Positions 11,863 to 22,433 of a stretch of DNA of 64,000 nt are shown here, one piece after another. The DNA is from Chaetorhynchus papuensis (taxonomy: Eukaryota; Chordata; Aves; Passeriformes; Rhipiduridae): NCBI GenBank assembly GCA_013396525.1, contig VWYX01000203.1:634755-698754 (forward strand), given 5' to 3'. The notes beneath the pieces were generated by a model. The model worked only from the letters and a program-made list of their open reading frames with translations. It was not told where the DNA came from and made no database searches. A program made the position numbers and the translations under genes. The first letter of the stretch is position 1. Each line of letters starts with the position of its first letter.

Positions 11863-14814
11863 GTATGTGACGCTCTTGTTTATGATCCCTATCTGAAAGT
11901 CACTTTCCCAGGACCCACAGAAATAAACTGTACTTAAGGGTCCCTTAATAGGTAACCATGTCATAGCTCTACATCCTTTTCTCAGTCCTGGCTTGAAGAT
12001 GGCTTCTCCCAAAGTTTGTCTATATCTATGCTGAAACGTTCACCAGGAGGTGTTTTTTACTGTCTTTTGTTACAGCTGTCAGTTATATCTTCTTGAAGCA
12101 AGCAAAGTCTTAAGGGTTGAGTGTTAGTTTTTAGAGACAGTACTGATCCAGAGGAGAAATGAAAACCCTGGAAAGGTTGAGCATGCAAATTGTGGAGAGG
12201 CCTGTGGGAAGTTGAGAGGTTGCACTTTCTTCCTGTAGAAGCAGACTTTGTGGGAATGCCGAGGTACTAACTGTTCTTTTGTGCCTCTTTATCCACCTTG
12301 CTGGCCTTCTTGCATTCTGGCAATACGTCAGAAGACCATTCTTAGGTGCCATCCCCCTTACCTACTTATTATGAAGTTAAAACCTTGTTTGGGATATGCT
12401 ATGGTATCTTGTGCAGAGATGACACAGTGTAATTTAGCTGCTGTAGCCAGGCAGTAGAGAAGAAAAATTTATGCTCATGCTGCCCAACATGTGTCTCCTA
12501 GTCTCTGTCTAGCACATTTCATTGTTCCAAAAGCCTGACTCTTCCCTCCCTCTGTGTGTTTGAAGTTCTGGTTGTTTTGTTTTGTTGCTGGGTGGGATCC
12601 TTCACAGTAAATCAGTTTACACAGAATTAAAGAGTTTAGTGGTTATATTGGCAACTCTTTTAACAGACTATAAAAGTTCAGTCCTTCTTCCTTTGCCATG
12701 TATATGGCATGCACTGTTTTTGAGAAAAAAGGAATATAAGTGACTCTTTAGTGCATTTTAGAATAAGTATTCGTAATGTGTGGCATGTGGAGGATTCTGC
12801 CTGATTTTTGCCAGGAGCCACTGGCTGGGAGGTTCTCTGAAAAGCCTAGAGCTTTCCAGCTCTTGCTGAAAATGATCAGATTTTTTTTTCTTTTTTTCTG
12901 TGTGTTTTGTTTTGTTGTAGTTGTTTTTGATATTTTGGTTTGGTTTGGGTTTTTTTTTTTTTTTTGGTCATTCATGGGAAAATTTTACATTTTTTGAGGA
13001 GGACAGATCAGCAGGGTGGGAAGGAAGGCATCTTGTTTGTGATCTCTCCCTCCCCATTGGAGCAAGGCCAGCAGAGACAGCACGTGTCTTTCCACTTGGT
13101 CAGTGGGAAAACACCCAACTCAAGAGTGGCAGGGTATGTAGTCATTGACTCTTGATAAACTGTTCCTATCATAGTCCCATGGCCTGAGGCAGCCAAGGGG
13201 GCACCACTTACAGGCCATTTCTCAGTGTCTGCTGCAGGGCACTAGACACACCACTGGTTCAAGTCCTGCGTGCAACCAAAACTGTGTAACAACTTCAGCT
13301 CTTTATCTATCTGCCCTGGATTTGAACCTGGATGTGGAAGACATTTTATATCTTATTACTATATTTCTAATCCATCTTAATGCTGTGGAGTTTCTTTTTT
13401 AAATAAGCTGTGAGAAGTGCTGGGGGGTCCAGCAGAGTATATATTTTCACCCTTTTCATTTTGTTAGCTCTTCTGCCTCTCTCCTCCTGCTTTCTTCATT
13501 TAAAATGCTGATAAGTGTTGTTTGCTGATGTCCCTTCAGCAGCTTCAGTGGCAGCTCTTAGCAGAAGCTGCTGGCTTGGCTTTATGGCTTGTGATTTTAA
13601 CTTATGGTACTTAAAAGCAGCAGCATTCTTCTGTCTCATAGGCTGAAACAACACACAGATGTCTTTTAGGTGTTTGCAGGTGGGATTTACCACCCTAATT
13701 GGGACCCCCAGAAATGCAATGCAAGTGTGATGTGGGGATCAAGTTACTTCCAGGTGTCTTAAGCTTACCTGCCCACAAGCAGGAAAAGAGATCTGTACCC
13801 AGAGGAGCACTGTTTTCCCTTTAAACTAACTGTCAGGATATCTTTCTTACCTTCAACTAGTCTTTTTTTCCATGAATTTCTTGCCTGATCTTTTGTCCAA
13901 TATTACATTCTTTTATGGGAGGGCCAGGAAAGCTGGTCACATGTCATAAACAGTGAAGCACCTCCAACAGATTTAAAATTACTTCATGGTTTCCTCTGTC
14001 TGTAACTTCTGCAGTCAGAAGTTGTTTTGAGTTCAGGTCTTGCATTGGTGGCCCAGCAGAATGATGGAAAGCTGGGAGACTTCTGATTGCCTTCTCAGAA
14101 AAAGAGATTTCGATATATTAATTTGCTTCAGACAAAGGCATTTACAATGCAAATCATTTAGGGAAAGTTTTGTGTTAGTAATTATAAAAAGAAAGAAACG
14201 ATGTTAGAAGTTAATTAATCTTTGTGTTGGGGAGGCAGAAATGAGATACAACTTCCAAACTGACAGAAAATACTCTGTAATAGATGTTGGAAACCAGAAT
14301 TTCCAGGTGGGATGAAGATTAATTATTTTGACTTTGAGTATGCTGGCAAACTTGGTGAAAATAAATGGTTGTGCAGGATTTTCTGTTTTAACTAATCGTT
14401 AATTTTGTTAAGATGCTTCTTAAAACTTTTATTCACAGAAATTAAGGTAATAATAAAAAAAAAAAAATCTCATGGGTGCAGTTATATTTTTTTCCCCTGC
14501 AGAAATCTGTTTGATGTGTTCCTTATTTTCCTTGGGTCTGCATGAGGATTGTAATGCAGGTGTGGATTTTTAGTCCAAGTCAGCACTGGTCTCCTATTAG
14601 CCGAGAGCAGAAGGGCAGTCGACAGTCTTCCTGCTAGGGCTGTGTGGGTGAAGTGCAAGACAGCAGGTGCATAGCACTTCCAGCCCACAGAAGAGAGACC
14701 CAGTGGCCATGAAAATCATGCTAGAATGTTTTGGGATTTTTTGTTTCGGTAAGGGTTTTTTTAGAGGATCCTTTGTGTTACTGACTAATTTCACTTGTGT
14801 GTTTTCTACTGCAG
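11863..14814 (+). other. ITGA9: ITGA9 intron (f-g), 2952 nt
   Basis: Begins gtatgt and ends tctactgcag. It holds T-rich low-complexity sequence at 12881-12970, including a 16-T run at 12950-12965. Nothing else was recognised. Confidence 0.85.
12881..12970. repeat. T-rich low-complexity tract
   Basis: T runs separated by single G or C bases, ending in 16 consecutive T (12950-12965). It resembles a degraded reverse-orientation poly(A) or a GT/T simple repeat, and no element body was recognised beside it. Confidence 0.6.
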
Positions 14815-14905
14815 AAGCTGTCTGGGCAAACAGTAAACCCAAAGCTGCATATGTTTGGCCAGTCCATATCAGGAGGAGTTGATATGGATAGCAACGGTTA
14901 TCCAG
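14815..14905 (+). CDS. ITGA9: ITGA9 exon g: beta-propeller, third Ca2+ loop (first part)
   Basis: 91 nt coding KLSGQTVNPKLHMFGQSISG then GVDMDSNGYP (fragment residues 209-238), with a phase 1 exit on the G of an Asp codon. DMDSNGYP with D from exon h forms the third DxDxNG-type Ca2+ loop. MFGQSISG is the blade start shared by alpha-4 and alpha-9. HMFGQSISGGVDMD favours alpha-9, because alpha-4 has SGQIDAD. The acceptor is tttctactgcag and the donor is cag|gtatgt. Confidence 0.95.
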
Positions 14906-15431
14906 GTATGTTGGCTACTCTGGCAGTGAGAGCACCAGGAAAATACAGCAGCAGGCTGAGAAAACAGCAGAACTGGTTGTTTTCAGGCTGCTAGTTCCTG
15001 CCATTGCAGGTGGTCAGTGAAACTGAGCTGCTTTTTCCGTTTCCCTTCTGCCACTCAAAGCTCCTGATAAAAATTTTAGGCAATTGCCTAATTCAAGTAT
15101 TTGGACAGCCACAGTGATTGAGGATTCAGTATATAGCCAAGGTTTTAAGTTTCTGGGATGCTTCTCTGTCAGGATGGCAATCTTAAAATAACCCAAAAAG
15201 CAGACAGTAATACAATAGTAGTAATAAAAATCAAACAATGAAGCAGAAGTGAGCACCACAGAATGTAATCCTCCAGTTACAAGACTTATGATGTAATGAT
15301 ATCTGAAGGGACAAACTGGCTAAGTCAGAAAACGCTTTTTTTAGATTCGTGCTCTGTAATTTAGCAACTGATTTGAGAGAACTGAATTCTATGCCTCCTT
15401 TCTAACTGCCTCAATGTTACAAATATTTCAG
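14906..15431 (+). other. ITGA9: ITGA9 intron (g-h), 526 nt, shortest in the window
   Basis: Begins gtatgt and ends aatatttcag. Unique sequence with no visible repeat. Confidence 0.88.
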
Positions 15432-15477
15432 ATATGACTGTTGGAGCCTTCCTGTCAGACAATGTAGTACTTCTGAG
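15432..15477 (+). CDS. ITGA9: ITGA9 exon h: 46-nt exon closing the beta-propeller
   Basis: A very short exon, 46 nt. It enters with AT, completing Asp, reads (D)MTVGAFLSDNVVLL, and exits with AG of an Arg codon (phase 2). TVGAF is the FG-GAP-like core of the last blade, and NVVLLR is the strand joining the propeller to the thigh domain. It is supported by the acceptor atttcag, the donor ag|gtgaga, exact phase fit on both sides and near identity to the human residues as I remember them (DVTVGAFMSDSVVLLR). Its size means gene finders without protein evidence may miss it. Confidence 0.93.
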
Positions 15478-15894
15478 GTGAGATGAATGTCTTTTTTATT
15501 CATTGTTGTCTTCTTCTGTTTTCTGTTTATGTCTTAGGTGGTCTAAAACTGTTTTCCTCCCTAGTTTATTGTGGCCAGAAGAAGCAAGCTGGATTACTTT
15601 TTTAAGCAAAACCTTAGATATGAATGGTGTTAAAGAATGCAGTCTAATTTAAATAGAATAGTGGGGGGTGATAATACCAGGATAATACCTGGTCTATGAA
15701 GAAAAATGGTTAGAGCCAAAAGGAGATGTGTTGTATCTCAGAAAGGTAGAAGGTAGGCCTCTGTAGAAAGGTTTCTACTGACTTGTGACAGAGCTTTTTT
15801 ATTACTATTCTGATGTTTACCTAAAGTAAATCCATTGTGATTTAAGGGAATGTGGTTGAGCAAAAAATGAGCTGTGTAGGATGTAATTTCGTGC

Positions 15895-15934
15895 GTATAT
15901 ATATATATATTTATATGTATACATATATACACAC
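15895..15934. repeat. AT/ATAC microsatellite
   Basis: Alternating gtatatatatat followed by imperfect tatgtatacatatatacacac, about 40 bases. Likely length-polymorphic. Confidence 0.8.
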
Positions 15935-16612
15935 TTTTGCATATATGTAATTTTATAATGGGATGCAGAAAGAAATAAGAGTCTTTGAGGAAATGAAATA
16001 CAGATATGTTTTCAATGCACACCGGAGCTGGGCTACTATTTCAAGTTTGTGAGTTAAGTGTAATTGCTTGTTCCATCTGATAGAGAGAGGTGGGACAGCT
16101 TGGTTCACCAGTTTATGCAGGTGGAGAGTTAGAGTACAAGTGAGCTTGAGATACACGGAGCTGGGGAACAGAGTGGAAAGTCTGAACTTTGCCAGTAGGT
16201 CCTTTGTTACACTTGTTAATATTAAATACAAAAATCCTTTCAATACTTAGATATCTTTAGGAGCTCCTGCATCTTAATGGAAGACACAGGGATGGGGTGA
16301 CCCTGGTAAGACAAATGCTGGAGCTGCAGAACAGATGTGCCAGCCTGCTTCCTGTTCAAGGCAGGAGAAACTTGGCTCTGTTTCCATTTGAATCAGTTAC
16401 ACTGACAAAAAAGAAAAATGAGAGGAAGGGAAGAAATACTCTTCATGATCAGCATGGCAGGTGGTCAAGTCTTTTGAAGAGTTTTCTGTTTCTTCATCAT
16501 ACATGCAGAGAACACTAAGTTGCTTCTGTGAAAAGGTGTGCCATGCCCGAGATGGGAATTCGCAGTCTCATATCTCTGAAGCTGCTAGAAAGAAAACAGC
16601 ATTTTTCACCTT

Positions 16613-16648
16613 CATTGATGTAGTCATTGATGTAGACATTGATTGCAG
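16613..16648 (+). repeat. 12-bp tandem repeat, about 2.6 copies
   Basis: cattgatgtagt (16613-16624) is followed by cattgatgtaga (16625-16636) and then cattgattgcag. The + strand frame reads acidic and aliphatic residues, but nothing supports translation. Confidence 0.7.
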
Positions 16649-17739
16649 AGGGGGGAAGACAAACTGAAAGGCTTACTGTGGTGTTTAAAACCACATACAT
16701 CACAACAGCATGATGACATCTGTCCATGCAGTCAGTTATGCTTGTGCTTTTCAGACGAAATTAGTGCATTACTGACTAACTTTGTGAGCAGCTTGATTAA
16801 TTGCCACTACTGCCAATCTACAGCGTCCCTCTTGCTGTTAGGATAAAGAGATAAACATTTTCTCCCTGACACATCCCCTCACCTTTCCCACTTTTGTGAA
16901 GTCCTTTAACCAAAACCAACAAATGTTTTGCCAAGTGATATTTAATGGCTTTAGTGGAAGCCTTCCTTGACTTGGGGCAGATGCATTCTGTTGATCATAC
17001 GTGTGTATGGCCCTTTGAGATATGCATTGGGTTGTTTTTCCCCAGTGAATAACCAAGTGACATAACATCAAGGAAAAATCACGCCGTGCATGATAGTTGG
17101 AGAAATACTTTTTTGAAGGAGAAATGTTTTTCTAGATCAGTTATAGCGTTTACTCTGTTATGTCTCCCTAAGCATTCAGAAAGAGTAGGTTTTTTTGAAG
17201 GTGTGAAATGATCCTAGGACGCTGAGTCTTTTTCCTCCCTCCCCCTGCATATATTTGTAGGGCTAGCATTTATTTTTATCCTCCATCTCAAAATGTGAAC
17301 TTGCACTGTTATTTCAGGCTCTTGTAAAAGATTCTGAGTGGCTGTATTAGAGATTGATGTTGATCTTGTTCCAATTCATATAAATTAGGTGTAACCACAA
17401 TCCCTGCTCTTTTCTTCTTCTCCCCTACCTCTAAGTTTAAGTGACTTGTGGTGTGAGAGTCCTGAAGTGGTTTACAATCTCTGGCCTTGCATGGCTGCTG
17501 GGATTACCTGAGAACTGAATCTGCTGGTTGCTGCACATTTTTTTTTACTACTGTATTTGATTTTGGAAGAACGTGTTCATCTTGAACACGTACAGAATTG
17601 AAAACAGGAAGAATACCACCCATAATTTTTGGGCTCAACTCCTGCACTGGAGATGGCTCAGGAGTGCCTGAGTTGCTTTTCCCAGTCAAGCTGCTGTGAC
17701 TTCTGTGTTGTGTGAGAAAGGAATTTGTTGAGGAATACA

Positions 17740-18185
17740 TTCAGTGCAGGTAGCTTGGTGTGTGAACTGCAGATTGAGTCCTGGGTGGTGGGAGCCCGAA
17801 GCAAGAGAATGCTTGGGGACACTTGGAGACACAGCGGGAGCTGAGGACTCAGGAGGAAGAGCAGAGACTTTTTTGTGCTTGGACTGTGAGGGTGTAAAAA
17901 CCCATGGGGTCTTTTGTTTGGGGTACCTCCTTGGAGGCACCACCTTGAGCTGTTTCTGTGTTACTGCACTGTGAATAAAAGGCTTTATGAAACGATGGGA
18001 AACCCGGTATGACTATGTGAGTGTGGTGTCTGTAGGGAGTCAAGGGGAGCACCTCTCAGCTCACTGGAGCCACACACTGCAAACGGGCTTCGGTCCCAGC
18101 ATTTAAAGTCTCTGGTGGTGGGAGTGTGACTGCCTGAGTGCCTCCTGGATGGTCTGACAGGGAAGTTTCCGTAGCAAGACACCAG
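17740..18185 (+). mobile_element. LTR-like segment of an endogenous retrovirus (copy 1 of a family)
   Basis: A polyadenylation signal (aataaa, 17974-17979) sits in an LTR-like setting: ttgagctgtttctgtgttac before it and a GC-richer U5-like segment after it, reaching about 18180. The part from about 17878 to 18172 is recognisably homologous to the reverse complement of about 34270-34640. Shared landmarks are cttgagctgt, gggaaac, ggtggtggga and gatggtc. Two dispersed copies in opposite orientation show this is an interspersed repeat. A weak TATA-like taaaaa lies near 17894. Outer ends and target-site duplication are not established, and the family name is unknown to me. Confidence 0.6.
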
Positions 18186-18189
18186 TGCC

Positions 18190-18660
18190 TTAAGGTGCTC
18201 AGCTTGCTCTGTGATTCTGGCTGAGGTCTCTCTCAGACAGGAGTAGTGGTAGAAATAAGCTGGTGCTGGAGTTGCAAGAGTAGAAAGCTTTTATTCATAG
18301 TGCACTGGGTAATTCCTGAAACACAGTTCAGCAGCATGATAAAAGTATTCAATCCTTGCCACTTGCCAGGAGGGAATCAGCCAAACATTTCCTCCTCCAG
18401 AAGACATGCATATGGTGTCTGTTGTCCCTCTTATACTGTCGGAAAAATTACGTATGAATTCATGTCCTGTGGAGGACCTCTGTGCTCTTTCCTTGACTTT
18501 CGGATCACAAATTTGACTATAGACAATTCTGTGGAAACCTACAGTCTCTCCCTACCCGTCCCTGTTCATCCAAGACAGTTAGCAGCCAGTCTCATTTGCA
18601 TGAACTTGCTGTTCTTGTTTGCTGTTCTGCTGATTTTGTCATCCTCTTCAGTCATCAGAA
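18190..18660 (-). mobile_element. LTR-like segment, minus strand, with TATA and poly(A) signals
   Basis: On the minus strand a TATA-like tataag (18430-18435) is followed about 135 bp downstream by aataaaag (AATAAA at 18290-18295), a compact promoter-to-polyadenylation spacing typical of a retroviral LTR. Further upstream on that strand is an octamer-type motif (ATTTGCAT on the + strand near 18594). The 166-codon + strand frame over this region is best seen as an accidental antisense frame. The terminal TG/CA and target duplications were not resolved. A non-LTR promoter fragment remains possible. Confidence 0.5.
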
Positions 18661-18960
18661 AGGCTTTATGTAGCATTTGCTGGAGATGTTTATCGTCATT
18701 ACATATTATCAGTTTCCCCAGCTGCCTGCCTGCAGTCTGTATCTGAGCACTGAACTTCAAGCTGACATTACCACTTTGATTTAAATGCTAGTAGCCCTTG
18801 CCAGCTTGGTAAAATGCTAGTTTATTTTACAATTCAAATGTACTCTCTTATTTTTCCTGTCTGCTTGAAATTGTGCAGTTTACCAAATTTACTTTCTTTT
18901 CCTTTGCCTGAGAATTTCCCTCTGAACAGTCACGCAATTCTACTTCTCTGTTTTCTCCAG

Positions 18961-19115
18961 ATCCAGGCCTGTCATTACCATGGACATCACCATTTTCCTG
19001 CCCATATCTATCAATATCACAGCTCCTCAGTGCCATGATGGTTTGCAGCCGGTGAACTGCCTCAATGTCACAGCATGCTTTCGTTTCAGTGGCAAGCATG
19101 TTCCTGGAGAAATAG
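18961..19115 (+). CDS. ITGA9: ITGA9 exon i: start of thigh domain
   Basis: 155 nt, phase 2 in and phase 1 out. It encodes (R)SRPVITMDITIFLPI, then SINITAPQCHDGLQPVNCL, NVTACF and ending GKHVPGEI (about fragment residues 254-305). RPVI marks the propeller-to-thigh junction of integrin alpha chains. Two sequons (NIT, NVT) and three Cys (QCHDG, VNCLN, TACF) fit the glycosylated, disulfide-bonded thigh domain. The acceptor is ttttctccag and the donor is ag|gtaagg. The LTR-like block ending near 18660 lies only about 300 bp upstream, between the previous exon and this acceptor. Confidence 0.95.
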
Positions 19116-22100
19116 GTAAGGTACCTGTACCAGCCTTAGACAGCAGCACAGCAACAGGTTGACCTAGAGTCGAGGTCTCTCTTTGTAGTTAGTAACAGAG
19201 ATTTTTTGTGAACTAAGGTGTTTCAACATGAACATGGGCCATACAATCCCAGAAATCTGGAGGCTTGAGAACTTTCTTAGGCATGTTTTTATCTTCTGAT
19301 GAGGCTGAAATAATACTGAGGCAGTTTCTTCCTGAATGAAATGAGGGAAATGTCTCCTTGGGCTTACTGCAAGGATAACTCAGGCTTCTGAGTTCATATT
19401 CCCTTTCTACCTCTTGATAATACATTTCTGTATCCATATCCTCTGTCAATGTTATCAGAAAACAGGTATGATTTGCTTTGGATTAATAGTGTTTGCAACT
19501 CTGCAAGGAGTTCTTGAAACAGACATGAGAAAATCCTTTTCTGTGTATCAATTTACCTCTTCGTAAAACAGTTGTAAGTAGCCCAGTATTTTACTGACTG
19601 CAAGAATATCTTCCAGATTAGTTAGTCTCTGTAAAACACTTAGAGAGCTCACTCAGGTGAATGGAATTGTGTAACATGTAATTGTGCAAGCCTTTACATC
19701 TTGGCTCTATTAAAATACTACTTATGTCTTTTACATCCCAATGCTTACAAGTCTTAGCTGTTTTATGAAGTGGTATGGGACAGATACAGCATTTCTAAAT
19801 ATTTAAGGTCTGGGTTAATTTTGTTCATGATGTTTCACCTTTGTCATGCTTCAAGAATGCCAGAGGACTTGCACTATGCTGTTCAGGGAAGATGCCTCAG
19901 CCTCACAGTGTTCTGTGTCTTGACAGTGAGTCTGGTGAGGAGCTGGGGGAAGTACTGCCTCCTCCTGCTCTGTGCCCTAAACTTTTTGGGCAGCTAGTTG
20001 AGAAGGGTGAGTTGTATCTGTGTATCCCCACCTGAGCCTGCTGCAGTATTCTGTTTTTAATTAAGTCAGAAAAGGAAAAGGCTTCTTGCTACTTCTTCTT
20101 GCATTCACATGAAGTGAGAACTACAAGCAGATTGTCACTGTCAGCTGAACAGCTCAAAACAATGGAGTTACTAAGTTTAAGATTCCTCTGTATTCTAACA
20201 TATTGGTGCAACTCAGACTTCAGTTTCTGTTTTTGCTTCCTCTGTATGATGACTTTTCCATCCCTGTAAAGGGTGACTCTAAGCAATCAAATACATGCTT
20301 TGATAAAGTATTTTTTTTACTACCCACTACTCTGTTGTTAAGAAAATGCATCTCTGAGGGCTTCTGAGGGGTTAATTCCTCTCTGAAAAATCACAGATAG
20401 GTTTTCTGAATATCTAGGTGTTCCTATGTTCCTGGGGTGCTATTTAAAATGTTTCCTTTGCTTTAATTTCATATCTCTGGACCTGTGGCTAAGAAGTAAA
20501 CTGCCTTTTTTCCAATCTAAATATCGGTTTCCCTTGTTTACAGAAGATCCTGTTTATGTCTTGTAAGAGCTGGTTGAATTTCCCTCTGTTGTCATACAAA
20601 CTGTACTTCCCGTGATTTATCGTGGTAAAAGCATATATGCATCTTCTTTGATGACTAACATCCATCATGTTACAAGGAACTTCTTTATTATTAAGTAGGT
20701 TATTATAAACCTTCAGCCATTATCCTTTCATACAATGCTTCTAACAAAGTGATTTTCTTGAAAATATTACAGCCAGAACTATCTGACTGTATAAAACCCC
20801 TTCAGGATTTGATTTGAATAAAATATCTCAAATAAGCTTTCACCTAGTAATCTAGCAGTCAGGACATTTTAATTATGTTGCAGTTGAAGAATATCAATTA
20901 ACAAAGGATGGAACAATTAAGGGAAATATTGTAGTGTTTCCTTTCCTGTGTGGTTAAATGTAGGGGAAAAAACCCTAGAATGCATTGTTACGCAGTTCAG
21001 ACTTTGAAAGGCATATGGAAGCGTTAAAATGCTATGCTAGAATTTTGTGGCTAAAAGTGTTGGGACTGTCTCACCCTCAGATGTCTGAGGGCATTTTGTT
21101 AAATCACACTGCGAGAACGCAGTACTCATCTAGAGTGGCACTCCCCTAGGGCTTGTCTGCGTGGATTCTCAAGATTATTGCTTACTGGTGTAAAGTTGAG
21201 CATTTCTCCTGCTTTTGGGCAGCTGAAATTGATCATCTACTACATAATGTTCAGAAAATCAAACTGAACATGCATGGAGCAAAAGTCCTGTGGCAAATGT
21301 GTGTCTTCAATACTTATTTGAATGTGTGGCTATTTTGTTAACTGGAATGGCAAGGAAAGTCATCTCCATCTAGCACTGCCTCACACTGGCCTGTAAACAT
21401 TACCTACCTTTTTTTTTTCTTCTTCTCCTTCTAGTGGTAGTTGCAATACTACTGGTTATGAGACAGCTATCTGAGGGTCTTTGTTTATGGATACTGCTTA
21501 ATACTGTAAATGACAGTACAATTTCCATTAAATTGTTTCTTTCAGACTATAGTTTTCAGAAGTATGAATTTATTGCTGAATTGTTTTTGTCTGAACAAAG
21601 AGCCATGGCCAAGTGAAACGTGCTTTGCACTTTGTGTCACTCTCTGTCTGACCATTCACTCTGCCTCAGTACTTGCTGGAGAGCTGAACATCTAGTTGTA
21701 TGCCTCCTGACAGAGACAGCCTCCAGTATGTTTTGGACGTTTGAGAAATACAACATTTTAAGTCCACTCTGTCATTCTGGAATCTTAGCTTAGACTGTTC
21801 CTTCCTCACTTGAGGAGTCATTGCTTGGTCTCCCCTGGGGTCTCTGTATCCCCAGGAAAGGCAGAGATTAGAGAAAGGCCTTTCCTATCTTGGATAAAAA
21901 GGTTTCAGCCTGTGTAATTCTGGGTGACTGTGACAAGAAAGAGGCTGCTGGCATCTTTGTGCCTTAAGTACTGCTTCTGCATTCATCCCTGAATGAAAAT
22001 GGAAGTAAACTAGTTTCCACAGTTGTCAAGATCCAGTTGTTATTAGAAATGCCTCTGCCTGAGTTAAGGTGCAAATGAGACCATATGCCAAAGTCAATAG

Positions 22101-22126
22101 TATGGGTTTTATTTGATAGTAAATAT

Positions 22127-22147
22127 GAGAGAGAGAGAAAGAAAGAA
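22127..22147. repeat. GA-rich simple repeat
   Basis: gagagagagagaaagaaag followed by A-rich sequence. An ordinary purine microsatellite. Confidence 0.7.
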
Positions 22148-22405
22148 TAAATAGAAAATAGGTGGTGGGGGGTGGGTGGCAGAAAGAGAGTGACAGAGAC
22201 AGAATAAAGAAAATATCACCAGCTGTGGATCCCAGTGATGTTCTGTTGATCCTCTCCAGCCTCTCCTCTTCTTGGTGGTGTTGGTCCCCCCAAAAAGCAT
22301 CTTTAGGGAGGCGTGGGCTTCAATGGCTCCTTTTTACAGTTTTGCTATAATGAGTAAAACTTTATATCAGTGTTTGAGGCATGAACTATTTCAGTCCAGA
22401 GACTG

Positions 22406-22433
22406 AATTATCTAGACAACAGTCTAGATAATT
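22406..22433. repeat. Perfect 12-bp inverted repeat, 4-base loop
   Basis: aattatctagac at 22406-22417 and its exact reverse complement at 22422-22433, separated by aaca. It could extrude as a small hairpin. No function is implied. Confidence 0.8.

Larger units (their letters stand above)
15478..18960 (+). other. ITGA9: ITGA9 intron (h-i), 3483 nt, LTR-bearing
   Basis: Begins gtgaga and ends ttttctccag. It contains an AT microsatellite (15895-15934), a 12-bp tandem repeat (16613-16648) and two oppositely oriented LTR-like segments (about 17740-18185 and 18190-18660), which are described separately. Confidence 0.85.

Noticed and set aside
13256..13266. ggttcaagtcc, an exact Pol III B-box/T-loop match suggesting a tRNA
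   Set aside because: The flanks do not form a five-base T stem (only two pairs) and no A box or acceptor stem can be placed at the right distance.
18246..18746. 166-codon + strand open frame, one of the longest in the window
   Set aside because: It runs antisense across a segment with minus-strand TATA and poly(A) signals (LTR-like). There are no splice or promoter signs on + and no recognisable domain.
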